The notes under the pieces are model-generated. The model was given only the letters and a program-made list of their open reading frames with translations, made no database searches and was not told where the DNA came from. From positions 1-64,000 of the forward strand of contig NZ_JAUCBM010000003.1 in NCBI RefSeq assembly GCF_030362795.1: a DNA stretch of 64,000 nucleotides, given 5' to 3'. The DNA is from Pseudochrobactrum kiredjianiae. GTDB taxonomy: Bacteria > Pseudomonadota > Alphaproteobacteria > Rhizobiales > Rhizobiaceae. Positions 17,253 to 26,026 of the stretch are shown here, piece by piece. Both the position numbers and the translations under genes were made by a program. Positions within the stretch are counted from its first letter, which is position 1. Each line of letters opens with the position of its first letter.

Positions 17253-18479
17253 TCAAGCAAGAATGTCGTTGATATAAATGCGATGATATCTGTTCCCCAG
17301 AGATGTCAGCACCTCATAGGTAATTGTGCCTGCATCCTGAGCCACTTGTTCCAGCGTCTGATGCGAGCCGATCAGCTCAACCAGACTGCCGAGCTTCAAT
17401 GTGCCTTCCGGCAATGCGCTGACATCCAGTGTAATCGAGTCCATGGAAACGCGGCCAATAATCGGCAGGCGCACATCACCATAATAGGCGCAGCCTTTAT
17501 TGCTCAAATGCCGTGGCCAGCCATCCGCATAGCCGACTGCGATTGTTGCAATACGCGTCTCGGTCTGTGTTTCATAGCTGCCGCCATAACCGACCAGTGT
17601 TTTAGCCGGAACAGAACGGCACTGAATAACGCGCGCCTGCAATGACACGACCGGCTGCATCGGGTTCGGTGCGTTTTCTTGTGGTGCGCCGCCATAAAGA
17701 GCAATGCCCGGACGAGCCAGATCATAATGATAGCTGCGCTCCATAAAAGTACCGCCGGAATTGGAAAAGGCAACGGCATATTGCGGCAGCAGTTTCAGTA
17801 CTGCCTGCATGCGTTCCAACTGCGCTTTATTCTGCGGGCTTTGCACATTATCACCGGAGGCCAGATGGCTGATGATGAATTTCACATCCACACAGTCCAG
17901 CAAAGACTGATCTGCAAGCAGTTCTTTCAGTTCCTGTTCGGAAAGGCCGAGACGGGACATGCCGGTGTCGAGTTGCAGAAGAGCAGGGAGAGAGCGGTTT
18001 TGGGCTTTGGCTAGCGCTGCCCAGTTCTGCAATTGCTCAAGAGAGTTGAGTACCGGCACAATATTATGGTCAGCGCAGAGTTTTTCTGTCTGCGGCTGTA
18101 AACCGTTCAGAATATAAATCGTGGCATCTTTGCCGATATGCGGTTGCAAGTTCAGAGCTTCGCTCAAATGCGCAACGAAAAAGTCGCGGCAACCGGCTGC
18201 ATAAAATTGCGGGGCGACTTTATCTGCGCCCAAGCCATAGGCATCGGCTTTGACCACCGCGGCGGTGCGGGTCGGAGTGATTGCATCGGCGATAAGCTTA
18301 TAATTGGCGCGGAGAGCGCCGAGATCTATAGTCAGAATGCCGCCTGCAGCCAGCGCTTGCGGGTTGTCAGAAGCGTTGGCCGCCGCTTGTTGGTTATCGG
18401 AGGCGTTGGCCGCCTCTTGTTGGTTATCAGAGGCGTTGGCCGCCTCAGGCACATGGCTATCAGAAAAGATTACAGACAT
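17253..18479 (-). CDS. alr: Alanine racemase, with repeat-bearing N-terminal extension
   Basis: PLP enzyme that interconverts L- and D-alanine; next to dadA it is probably the catabolic form (DadX role). The PLP lysine is Lys77 in VVKADAYGLG, and the catalytic tyrosine lies in VGYADGWPR; RVSMDSITLDVS and the C-terminal YEVLTSLGNRYHRIY are family blocks. The 408-residue protein is longer than usual because of an N-terminal extension of about 48 residues with three tandem copies of a 10-residue unit (EAANASDNQQ-like, residues 12-41). Normal racemases begin near residue 48. The ATG at 18479 has GGAAG 5 bases upstream. Confidence 0.93.
   Translation of the reverse strand: MSVIFSDSHVPEAANASDNQQEAANASDNQQAAANASDNPQALAAGGILTIDLGALRANYKLIADAITPTRTAAVVKADAYGLGADKVAPQFYAAGCRDFFVAHLSEALNLQPHIGKDATIYILNGLQPQTEKLCADHNIVPVLNSLEQLQNWAALAKAQNRSLPALLQLDTGMSRLGLSEQELKELLADQSLLDCVDVKFIISHLASGDNVQSPQNKAQLERMQAVLKLLPQYAVAFSNSGGTFMERSYHYDLARPGIALYGGAPQENAPNPMQPVVSLQARVIQCRSVPAKTLVGYGGSYETQTETRIATIAVGYADGWPRHLSNKGCAYYGDVRLPIIGRVSMDSITLDVSALPEGTLKLGSLVELIGSHQTLEQVAQDAGTITYEVLTSLGNRYHRIYINDILA
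18357..18446. repeat. 30-bp tandem repeat, three copies, inside alr
   Basis: Three adjacent 30-bp units encode EAANASDNQQ, EAANASDNQQ and AAANASDNPQ. The first two units differ at one or two silent positions and the third is more diverged. The unit length is a multiple of three, so copy-number change would keep the frame. Confidence 0.95.
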
Positions 18480-18675
18480 AAGCACTTCCGCATTGTCGAT
18501 GCCTGACCTTTCATGCGGCTTGCTTAAACCTCAGCCTACCGAAACAGCCTGCGCTTTTTCGTGACGGGTCTGAGGCAAATACCGCAGAACGGGCAAACAA
18601 TTTTGTATAAGAGGCAGCATCGCTTCAGCGCCATTATCCCATGCGTGAAATGCCAAGCCGTATCTCTCTCCCTAT

Positions 18676-18703
18676 TTCGAAGTTTAATCGAATAGTCTTC
18701 GAA
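18676..18703. promoter_or_regulatory. Candidate Lrp-type operator: two TTCGAA sites
   Basis: TTCGAA occurs at 18676-18681 and 18698-18703, 22 bp apart (about two helix turns), with a related TCGAAT between them. The sites lie in the roughly 300-bp divergent region between alr and the Lrp-family regulator, which shows no gene. Lrp proteins bind phased repeated sites; the match to a known consensus is not established. Confidence 0.4.
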
Positions 18704-18782
18704 TGTTTTTGCTATTTTTCGCAAATTATGCGAATTATAAGTCAATAAGCACGATAAAATACTGAGAATTGGAATATTCTGC

Positions 18783-19244
18783 GTGTCTACCTTAGATGCT
18801 ATTGATCGCAATATTATCCGCTGTCTGCGCCGTGACGGCCGCATGACCAATAGTCAGCTTGCCACAGAGGTGGGGCTATCTCAATCGGCCTGCCTGCGCA
18901 GGGTGCAGCTGCTGGAAACAAGCGGGGTTATCCGCGGTTATACGGCGATTGTTGCGGCACCCGATGCCGATGACCGGCTGGTGGCGTTGGTACGCATTAC
19001 GCTGGAACGGCAAACGGAAGAATATCTCAACCGTTTTGAAGAGGCGGTGCGCCGCCATCCGGAAATTCAGGAATGTTATCTGATGACGGGCGATGCGGAT
19101 TATATCTTGCGCGCGGAGGCAGAAAATACGGCGGCCTATGAGGTCATTCACAAAGAAATCTTGTCACGTCTGCCAGGTGTGGTGCGTATTCACTCCAGCT
19201 TCTCAATCCGCAGTGTGCTGTTGAGCAGAGCGCCGGTGAAATGA
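18783..19244 (+). CDS. Lrp/AsnC-family transcription regulator
   Basis: A 153-residue feast/famine regulator: N-terminal helix-turn-helix (LDAIDRNIIRCLRRDGRMTNSQLATEVGLSQSACLRRVQLLE, read in parts at residues 3-43) and C-terminal RAM ligand domain with ECYLMTGDADYILRAEAEN. The start is a GTG at 18783. Divergent placement from alr-dadA suggests it senses alanine or another amino acid and controls that operon, as DadR/AldR-type regulators do in other proteobacteria. This target is inferred from position only. Confidence 0.9.
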   Translation: MSTLDAIDRNIIRCLRRDGRMTNSQLATEVGLSQSACLRRVQLLETSGVIRGYTAIVAAPDADDRLVALVRITLERQTEEYLNRFEEAVRRHPEIQECYLMTGDADYILRAEAENTAAYEVIHKEILSRLPGVVRIHSSFSIRSVLLSRAPVK

Positions 19245-19271
19245 AGTGGCGCTCTGCTATAACAATAATGC

Positions 19272-20411
19272 TCAGTCTTTATGCAGAATTGAGCTGTCCA
19301 CATCTGTGATCCGGCGCTTGCCGCACAGTGCCATCGTGATATCCGCTTCACGCGCAATGATTTCCAGTGCTTTGGTCACACCGGTTTTGCCCATTGCGCC
19401 AAGACCATAAAGAAACGGCCTGCCGATATAAGTCCCTTTGGCACCGAGGGCGATGGCTTTCAGCACATCCTGACCGGAGCGGATACCGCCGTCGAGATGA
19501 ATTTCTACCTTGTCGCCAACCGTATCGACAATGCGCGGCAACATGGAGATGGATGATGGTGCGCCGTCCAGCTGGCGGCCGCCATGGTTGGAAACGATAA
19601 TCGCATCGGCACCGGTTTTAGCCGCCATCAACGCATCTTCTTCATCGAGGATGCCTTTGAGGATCAGCGGGCCGCCCCAGAGGTTTTTGATCCATTCTAC
19701 ATCGTCCCAGTTCAGTTTCGGATCAAACTGTTCGGCAGTCCATGAGGACAGGGACGAGAGATCGCTGACACCTTTGGCATGTCCGTCAATATTGCGGAAT
19801 GTGCGGCGTTGCGTGCCCATCATGCCGAGGCACCATTGCGGGCGTGTCATCATCTGCCAGATATGTTTCGGCGTAAATTTCGGTGGGGCAGAAAGACCAT
19901 TGCGCAAGTCTTTATGGCGCTGGCCAAGAATTTGCAGATCAAGCGTCAAGACCAGTGCCGAACAACCGGCGACTTTGGCGCGCTCAATCAGATTGCGAAC
20001 AAAGTCACGGTCTTTCATCACATAAAGCTGGAACCAGAAGGGCTTTTTAGTTGCCGCTGCCACATCTTCAATCGAACAAATACTCATCGTGGAAAGCGTG
20101 AAAGGCACACCGAATTCTGCTGCTGCCTGCGCTGCCAGAATTTCGCCATCGGCATGTTGCATACCGGCAAGACCGGTCGGGGAGAGCGCAACGGGCATTG
20201 TAACATTCTGGCCGATCATCGTGGTTGCCAGTGAGCGATCAGTCATATCCACCAGCACGCGCTGGCGTAATTTGATATTGGCGAAGTCGCTTTCATTCGC
20301 TCGATAGGTCGATTCTGTCCATGCGCCGGAATCTGCATAATCAAAAAACATCTTTGGCACGCGGCGCTGCGCCAGTTTTTTCAAATCTGCGATTTCAAGA
20401 ACAGTACTCAT
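19272..20411 (-). CDS. lldD: FMN-dependent L-lactate dehydrogenase / alpha-hydroxy-acid oxidase
   Basis: Oxidises L-lactate to pyruvate at the membrane, feeding electrons to quinones. The 379-residue chain has the FMN family layout: LAQRRVPKMFFDYADSGAW at the start, ALSPTGLAGMQHADGE, FWFQLYVMKDRDFV, ALVLTLDLQILGQRHKD, the catalytic histidine and FMN site in IIVSNHGGRQLDGAPSS and VEIHLDGGIRSGQDVLKA. The NHGGRQLD motif is the family signature. It converges with the Lrp gene (27-base gap) and is divergent from the RND pump. Dehydrogenase rather than oxidase is inferred from likeness to LldD. Confidence 0.92.
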   Translation of the reverse strand: MSTVLEIADLKKLAQRRVPKMFFDYADSGAWTESTYRANESDFANIKLRQRVLVDMTDRSLATTMIGQNVTMPVALSPTGLAGMQHADGEILAAQAAAEFGVPFTLSTMSICSIEDVAAATKKPFWFQLYVMKDRDFVRNLIERAKVAGCSALVLTLDLQILGQRHKDLRNGLSAPPKFTPKHIWQMMTRPQWCLGMMGTQRRTFRNIDGHAKGVSDLSSLSSWTAEQFDPKLNWDDVEWIKNLWGGPLILKGILDEEDALMAAKTGADAIIVSNHGGRQLDGAPSSISMLPRIVDTVGDKVEIHLDGGIRSGQDVLKAIALGAKGTYIGRPFLYGLGAMGKTGVTKALEIIAREADITMALCGKRRITDVDSSILHKD

Positions 20412-20550
20412 AGTTGCGTGCTTTCTAAATTCTTAGTTTAATTCATTTATTAGCATCTGAAATATATAATGTCAGGATCAGACAGACTATTAAAAAAGGA
20501 ATATTCAGCTATCTTTGTTGCAGATCGACAGGTGTTTAAAGGTTGTATTG

Positions 20551-21714
20551 ATGATAACCGGTTCGCGCAGGCATATCTTACTCGCACTTTCTCCGGCTGT
20601 TCTGCTGGCCGTCTCGGCTTTTGCAGCATCAGCGCAGTCGCAACCGGATAAGGCACATGCTGCTTCCTTGTATAGCGCACATCGTGTGGCGGTCAGTGCA
20701 GAAACAGTAAAAGTCACGGAATATCGTCCGCAACTGGTTCTGACAGGCACAGTTGCTGCGCGAAATCTGATTAATCTCGCTTTTCGTGCCTCTGGTCAGG
20801 TGACAGAGCGGCATGCGGATGTCGGTCAAAAGGTTGAAGCCGGTGATTTGCTGGCGCGGATTGATGCTGTGGAACAACAGGCGGCCTTGCGTTCGGCGCA
20901 GGCCTCTTTGAATGCGGCGCAGGCACAATTGGTACAGGCGACTGCGAATTACGCACGCCAGCAGGCATTGCTGAAACAAGGTTTTACCACACGCAGCCAG
21001 TTTGGCACTGCGGAAGAAACCAAGCAGCTGGCAGAAGCCGCGCTGATCTCTGCGCAAACGCAGATGAAAAATGCACAGGATATGATGAGCTATACGGAAT
21101 TGCGGGCGCCGCGTTCCGGCGTGGTAACTGCTCGCAATATTGAAACCGGACAATTGGTGCAGGCTGCGCAGACAGCGTTTATTATTGCTGCGGATGGCGA
21201 ACGGGATGCCGTGTTTGATGTGCAGGAGGCTTTGGCTGCCCATGCCGAGACCATTGAAGGTAAAAGTGACGGGCAGGGCTTGCCGCCGGTGAGCTTGTCA
21301 CTGGTGTCTGATCCCGCAATCACTGCAACTGGCCGTGTCCGTGAGATTGCACCGGTGGTCAATGCCACAACGGGTACGGTGCGGGTTAAAATCGGGCTTA
21401 ATACGCCGCCAGCCGCCATGACACTGGCGGCGCCGGTGATTGGCAGCCTGTCGCTGCCAGCGGTTCGTGCAGTGGTTTTGCCGTGGAGTGCCATGACTGC
21501 ACAGGACGGAAAACCTGCCGTCTGGGTGTTTGATCCCAAGACAAACAGCGTCTCATCCGCGCTGGTGCAAATTCTGGATTATGAGCGTGAGAAAATTATT
21601 ATTTCTGACGGTTTAAAGGATGGTCAGATGGTTGTGACGCGCGGCGGACAGATGCTCGGTGAAGGCTCGGTTGTTGATTTGCTGATGGCTGATGAAAAGA
21701 GTGTGACGCAATGA
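20551..21714 (+). CDS. RND efflux pump periplasmic adaptor subunit 1
   Basis: A membrane-fusion (adaptor) protein linking the inner-membrane pump to an outer-membrane channel. A signal sequence (LALSPAVLLAVSAFAASA) precedes the beta-barrel and lipoyl halves (GTVAARNLINLAFRASGQVTERHADVGQKVEAGDLLARID) and a helical hairpin at about 95-150 with alanine/glutamine-rich heptads. TELRAPRSGVVTARNIETGQLVQA is the returning lipoyl half. No lipobox cysteine is seen, unlike the second adaptor. The ATG at 20551 is preferred (AAAGG upstream) to a TTG at 20515. First gene of a three-gene operon. Confidence 0.88.
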   Translation: MITGSRRHILLALSPAVLLAVSAFAASAQSQPDKAHAASLYSAHRVAVSAETVKVTEYRPQLVLTGTVAARNLINLAFRASGQVTERHADVGQKVEAGDLLARIDAVEQQAALRSAQASLNAAQAQLVQATANYARQQALLKQGFTTRSQFGTAEETKQLAEAALISAQTQMKNAQDMMSYTELRAPRSGVVTARNIETGQLVQAAQTAFIIAADGERDAVFDVQEALAAHAETIEGKSDGQGLPPVSLSLVSDPAITATGRVREIAPVVNATTGTVRVKIGLNTPPAAMTLAAPVIGSLSLPAVRAVVLPWSAMTAQDGKPAVWVFDPKTNSVSSALVQILDYEREKIIISDGLKDGQMVVTRGGQMLGEGSVVDLLMADEKSVTQ

Positions 21715-22823
21715 TTGGCGCAGAGACGGGCGTGAAAACCATGACAGTGAAACGCAAAATTCTCAGCGCGGCCATGGTCGCATCATTGCTGACACTCGCT
21801 GCCTGCGGTGAAAAACAGGACGAGGCAGCGGAAGTAATCCGGCCGGTCTTGTTCGTAACGGCACAGGCAGAACCATCCCAGCAAATTGGCTTTGCCGGTT
21901 CAGTCGAGCCGCAATATAGCACAGATCTTGCATTTCGTGTGCTTGGGCGGCTGATCCAGCGCAATGTCGATATCGGCGATATCGTCGAAAAAGGTCAGGT
22001 GGTGGCGATGATTGATCCTGCACAACTTGATCTGAATTTGCAGGCTGCCAAAGCGGATATGGCCAGTGCGGAAGCGCAATATGTGAATGCGCAGGCTACA
22101 GAAGACCGGCAATCGCGCTTGCTGGCGACACGCAGTATTTCTCAGGCAATCTATGACAATGCCAAACAAGCACGCGATACGACTGCCGCCGGACTGGAAA
22201 AAGCCAAAGCTGCATTGCGTAAAGCAGAAGATGAACGTGGGTTTGCACAATTACAGCCTGATTTCACCGGTGTGGTTTCTGCGGTGAATGCCGAGGTCGG
22301 GCAGGTTGTCTCCGCAGGGCAAAGCGTGGTGACCGTAGCGCGGCCTGATGTGCGTGAAGCGGTTGTTGACGTGCCGGATAGTATTGCGGAAGAGATCAAT
22401 ACCGGTGATGAATTTATGATCTTCTTGCAAGCTGATCCAACAGTGCAGGCACAAGGGCATGTGCGAGAAATTGCGCCGCAAGCCGATAGTGCAACCCGTC
22501 TTCGCCGCGTGAAAATTACGCTGGATGAGGCACCGGAAGCTTTTCGCTTAGGGACGACGATCACAGCACTGCGTAGCAATGGTAATCATCAGGAGCAGAT
22601 CAGCTTGCCTCTTTCCGCTTTGCTGGAACAGGACGGGAAGACCTATGTCTGGATTGCCGATGCGCAAAGCCAGACAGTGCGCCGTCAGCCGGTTGAAGTG
22701 GTGCGCCGCACTGAGCAGAACTTTATTGTTGAGGGCTTGGAAGACGGTCAGCTTATTGTCAGTGCGGGCGTGAATAGTTTGCAGGATGGTCAAAAAGTTA
22801 AACTGCCGCAGGGAGAGAAATAA
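21711..22823 (+). CDS. RND efflux pump periplasmic adaptor subunit 2, lipoprotein
   Basis: A second, different adaptor directly coupled to the first by an ATGA overlap. It carries a lipoprotein signal, SLLTLAAC followed by GEKQ, so it is probably anchored to the inner membrane through the cysteine. The lipoyl halves are RVLGRLIQRNVDIGDIVEKGQVVAMIDP and PDFTGVVSAVNAEVGQVVSAGQSV, flanking a coiled hairpin rich in Ala, Gln and Lys. An internal ATG at 21741 would give a more standard signal peptide length, so either start is possible. Two unlike adaptors in one operon recall the TriABC pump of Pseudomonas aeruginosa. Confidence 0.88.
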   Translation: MIGAETGVKTMTVKRKILSAAMVASLLTLAACGEKQDEAAEVIRPVLFVTAQAEPSQQIGFAGSVEPQYSTDLAFRVLGRLIQRNVDIGDIVEKGQVVAMIDPAQLDLNLQAAKADMASAEAQYVNAQATEDRQSRLLATRSISQAIYDNAKQARDTTAAGLEKAKAALRKAEDERGFAQLQPDFTGVVSAVNAEVGQVVSAGQSVVTVARPDVREAVVDVPDSIAEEINTGDEFMIFLQADPTVQAQGHVREIAPQADSATRLRRVKITLDEAPEAFRLGTTITALRSNGNHQEQISLPLSALLEQDGKTYVWIADAQSQTVRRQPVEVVRRTEQNFIVEGLEDGQLIVSAGVNSLQDGQKVKLPQGEK

Positions 22824-25800
22824 TGAAGAAATTTAATCTCTCTGACTGGGCGCTCAATCACCGTTCGCTGGTCTGGTACTTCATGCTGGTGTTTTTGATT
22901 GCAGGTAGTGCTGCTTATATCAATCTCGGTCGTGAAGAAGATCCGCAATTCACCATTAAAACCATGCTGATACAGGCCAATTGGCCGGGTGCATCGGTGG
23001 ATGAGACGATCAATCAGGTGACTGACCGGATTGAGAAGAAATTGCAGGAGCTGGACAGTCTCGATTTTACCAAATCGGTGACAACACCCGGTAAAGCGGT
23101 CATTTTTGTCAATCTGAAAGCAACGACCAAAGCGCGGGATGTGGAGAAAATCTGGCTCCAAACCCGCAATATGATCAATGATATCAAGGGTAATTTTCCT
23201 GAAGGCGTGTACGGACCCTATTACAACGACCGGTTCGGGGATGTCTTTGGTAATATTTATGCCTTCACCGCTGATGGTCTGAGCCACCGGCAATTGCGCG
23301 ATTACGTGGAAACGGTACGCACGCAGGTTCTGCAACTGCCAAGTGCCGGTAAAGTCGATTTGATCGGTGCGCAGGACGAGGTGATTTTCCTTGAATTTTC
23401 CTCCCGACAGATTGCAGCTTTGGGGCTGGATCAGCAGGCGATTTTAAAGAGTTTGCAGGATCAGAATGCGATCACGCCATCCGGTGTGATTAATGCTGGC
23501 CCGGAACGGCTCTCGGTGCGGGTGAGCGGGCAGTTCACTTCCGAAGAAAGCCTGAAAGCGGTCAATCTGCGGGTTAATAACCGCTTCTTCCGTCTCAGCG
23601 ATGTGGCAGAGATCAAGCGCGGTTATACTAACCCGCCGGAAAGTCTGTTTCGCGTCAATGGTGAACCGGCAATCGGTTTGGCAATTGGTATGAAGCCGAA
23701 TGAAAATCTGCTGGATTTCGGCAATGCGCTCAATGCGCTGATGACGCATGTGGAAGGCGAATTGCCGATTGGCATCAAAGTGCATCAAGTGGCCGACCAG
23801 CCGGAAGTGGTGGATGATGCGGTTTCCGGTTTCACCAAAGCGCTGTTTGAGGCGGTGATTATCGTTCTTGCGGTGAGCTTCATCAGCCTCGGTGTGCGTG
23901 CCGGTTTAGTGGTGTCGCTGTCGATCCCGCTGGTTTTGGCGATCACTTTCCTCACGATGCAATATATGGATATATCCTTGCAACGTGTGTCACTTGGCGC
24001 GCTGATTATTGCGCTCGGCCTGCTGGTCGACGATGCTATGATTGCCGTTGAAATGATGGTTGCACGGCTTGAGGCGGGCGATCCGATCAATAAAGCGGCG
24101 ACCTATGTTTATACGCATACGGCCTTTCCGATGCTGACGGGTACATTGGTGACGATTGCCGGTTTTATTCCGATCGGTCTCAATACCAGTCAGGCCGGTG
24201 AATATACTTATACTTTGTTCGTGGTGATTGGGGTTTCGCTGGTGGTGTCGTGGGTGGTGGCAGTATTGTTCGCGCCGCTACTCGGCGTAACAATCCTGCC
24301 GAAAACCATGAAGAAGCATGAGGAAAAGCCACGGCGTGTGACGGCTGCTTTTTCTGCAGCCTTGCTGTGGTGTATGCGCTATCGCTGGACAACGATTTTT
24401 GCAACGATCGCGCTGTTTTTGGTGTCGCTGGGTGGTATGACGCTGATTGAGCGCCAGTTCTTTCCACCATCGGATCGACCAGAGTTGGTCATTGACTGGA
24501 AGCTGCCGGAAAACAGCTCCATCGCCGAAACACAGGCGCAGATGCTGCGTTTTGAAGAAATCATGCTCAAAGGCAATGAGGATATTGACCATTGGAGCAG
24601 CTATATCGGACAGGGCGCAGTGCGTTTCGTGCTGACCTTCGATGTGCAGCCGGTCAATCCGTATTTCGGGCAGATGATTATTGTCGCCAAGGATGTTGAG
24701 GCGCGTGACCGTTTGAAGCAGAAATTCGATGCGGTTTTGCGCAAGGATTATATCGGCACTGATGCTTATGTGAAATTCCTTGAGCTTGGGCCACCGGTTG
24801 GTCGTCCGGTGCAGTATCGCGTCAGCGGGCCGGATATTCAGACGGTGCGTAATTATGCGCATCAGGTTGCCGATATAATGGGCAAAGACGAGCGTCTGGG
24901 TGTGGTCGCCTATGACTGGAACGAACCGGCACGAGTGGTGCGGGTTGATGTATTGCAGGATAAGGCACGTAAGCTCGGCGTTTCCTCTAAAGATATTTCG
25001 ATGACGCTGAACAGTGTTGTCGGCGGTCTGGCGATTACGCAGGTGCGCGATGCTACATATCTCATCAATGTTGTGGTGCGGGCGCAGGCGCAGGAGCGTG
25101 ACCGGATTGAAACACTCCGAAATCTGCAAATCGGCACTGGTAATGGCGATTCCATCCCACTCGCTTCGATTGCCAATTTCCGCTACGAGATTGAGCAGCC
25201 TGTAGTCTGGCGGCGTGACCGTATGCCGACAATCACAGTGTCGGCCGGTATTCTCGACAAGACGATGCCGGATACAGTCGTTGAGAAAATGAAGGGGCAG
25301 GTGGACGCCTTTACAGAAAAGCTGCCGCTTGGATACTCCGTGCATATTGCCGGTACGGTTGAAGAAAGTGCCAAAAGTCAGGGGCCGATTGCCGCTGTTG
25401 TGCCATTGATGCTGTTTGTGATGGCGACCATTCTGATGATCCAGTTGCAGAGTTTCCAGCGGTTGTTTCTGGTGGTTGCAGTCGCGCCGCTTGGCCTGAT
25501 CGGGGTAGTTGCAGCCTTGCTGCCGAGTGGAAAACCGCTGGGTTTCGTGGCTATTCTCGGTGTGCTGGCGCTGATCGGTATTCTGATCCGTAACTCGGTG
25601 ATCCTCATCGTGCAGGTGCAGGATCATATTAAAGAGGGTATGCATCCGTGGGATTCAGTCTATCACTCTGCCCAACATCGTATGCGGCCGATTGCATTGA
25701 CCGCAGCGGCTGCCAGTCTGGCGCTGATCCCGATTTCCCGTGAGGTTTTCTGGGGGCCAATGGCCTATGCAATGATGGGCGGGATTATTGTCGGTACAGT

Positions 25801-25921
25801 GATTACACTGCTATTTTTGCCTGCGCTTTATGTGGCATGGTTCCGAGTCAAAGAGCCGGAACCGCAGCAGCCAGAAGGCGGCTCTGATGTTCCGCCAGCG
25901 GAACCGGTGGTGGTGCAATAA
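22823..25921 (+). CDS. RND multidrug/solvent efflux transporter, inner-membrane pump
   Basis: A 1032-residue proton-driven pump with the AcrB/TriC layout: helix 1 (SLVWYFMLVFLIAGSAAYINLGREEDPQF), a large periplasmic loop, helices 2-6, a second loop and helices 8-12. The proton-relay aspartates are in helix 4, LGLLVDDAMIAVEMM. The C-terminal half has LGVLALIGILIRNSVILI and PIALTAAAASLALIP, the matching motif. The start codon overlaps the preceding stop (TAATG). No outer-membrane channel gene follows, so it probably shares a TolC-like protein made elsewhere. The substrate is not predictable. Confidence 0.93.
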   Translation: MKKFNLSDWALNHRSLVWYFMLVFLIAGSAAYINLGREEDPQFTIKTMLIQANWPGASVDETINQVTDRIEKKLQELDSLDFTKSVTTPGKAVIFVNLKATTKARDVEKIWLQTRNMINDIKGNFPEGVYGPYYNDRFGDVFGNIYAFTADGLSHRQLRDYVETVRTQVLQLPSAGKVDLIGAQDEVIFLEFSSRQIAALGLDQQAILKSLQDQNAITPSGVINAGPERLSVRVSGQFTSEESLKAVNLRVNNRFFRLSDVAEIKRGYTNPPESLFRVNGEPAIGLAIGMKPNENLLDFGNALNALMTHVEGELPIGIKVHQVADQPEVVDDAVSGFTKALFEAVIIVLAVSFISLGVRAGLVVSLSIPLVLAITFLTMQYMDISLQRVSLGALIIALGLLVDDAMIAVEMMVARLEAGDPINKAATYVYTHTAFPMLTGTLVTIAGFIPIGLNTSQAGEYTYTLFVVIGVSLVVSWVVAVLFAPLLGVTILPKTMKKHEEKPRRVTAAFSAALLWCMRYRWTTIFATIALFLVSLGGMTLIERQFFPPSDRPELVIDWKLPENSSIAETQAQMLRFEEIMLKGNEDIDHWSSYIGQGAVRFVLTFDVQPVNPYFGQMIIVAKDVEARDRLKQKFDAVLRKDYIGTDAYVKFLELGPPVGRPVQYRVSGPDIQTVRNYAHQVADIMGKDERLGVVAYDWNEPARVVRVDVLQDKARKLGVSSKDISMTLNSVVGGLAITQVRDATYLINVVVRAQAQERDRIETLRNLQIGTGNGDSIPLASIANFRYEIEQPVVWRRDRMPTITVSAGILDKTMPDTVVEKMKGQVDAFTEKLPLGYSVHIAGTVEESAKSQGPIAAVVPLMLFVMATILMIQLQSFQRLFLVVAVAPLGLIGVVAALLPSGKPLGFVAILGVLALIGILIRNSVILIVQVQDHIKEGMHPWDSVYHSAQHRMRPIALTAAAASLALIPISREVFWGPMAYAMMGGIIVGTVITLLFLPALYVAWFRVKEPEPQQPEGGSDVPPAEPVVVQ

Positions 25922-25928
25922 TTTAAAA

Positions 25929-25970
25929 TAAAAGGGCCGCTTTCTGAATTGGAGCTGCCCTTTTTATTTT
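25929..25970 (+). terminator. Intrinsic terminator after the RND operon
   Basis: AAAAGGGC pairs with GCCCTTTT around a loop of about 20 bases, followed by TTTTTATTTT. Confidence 0.8.
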
Positions 25971-25990
25971 CTTGGAACGGATAATTTCAA

Positions 25991-26017
25991 TTGTAACTGG
26001 TCTTAAAAAGGTATTAT
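25991..26017 (+). promoter_or_regulatory. Candidate promoter with GntR/NagR half-operator
   Basis: TTGTAA (25991-25996) and TATTAT (26012-26017), spaced 15 bp, form a plausible promoter whose start would fall only a few bases before the GntR ATG at 26027. AACTGGTCT (25995-26003) is a good half-site for NagR/DasR-type regulators (consensus ACTGGTCTANACCAGT); the right half, AAAAGGTA, is degenerate. Autoregulation of the amino-sugar operon is inferred. Confidence 0.45.
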
Positions 26018-26026
26018 ATCTGCGCT

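Noticed and set aside
16416-17645. Plus-strand open frame of 409 codons across dadA and alr
   Set aside because: Antisense shadow of two recognisable enzymes; no ribosome site or known motif.
18357-18446. Possible CRISPR-like repeat
   Set aside because: The units are directly adjacent without spacers and code in frame for the racemase N-terminus.
24278-25645. Minus-strand open frame of 455 codons inside the RND pump gene
   Set aside because: Antisense to a clear pump with intact motifs; His/Arg/Gln-rich translation is typical of a shadow frame.
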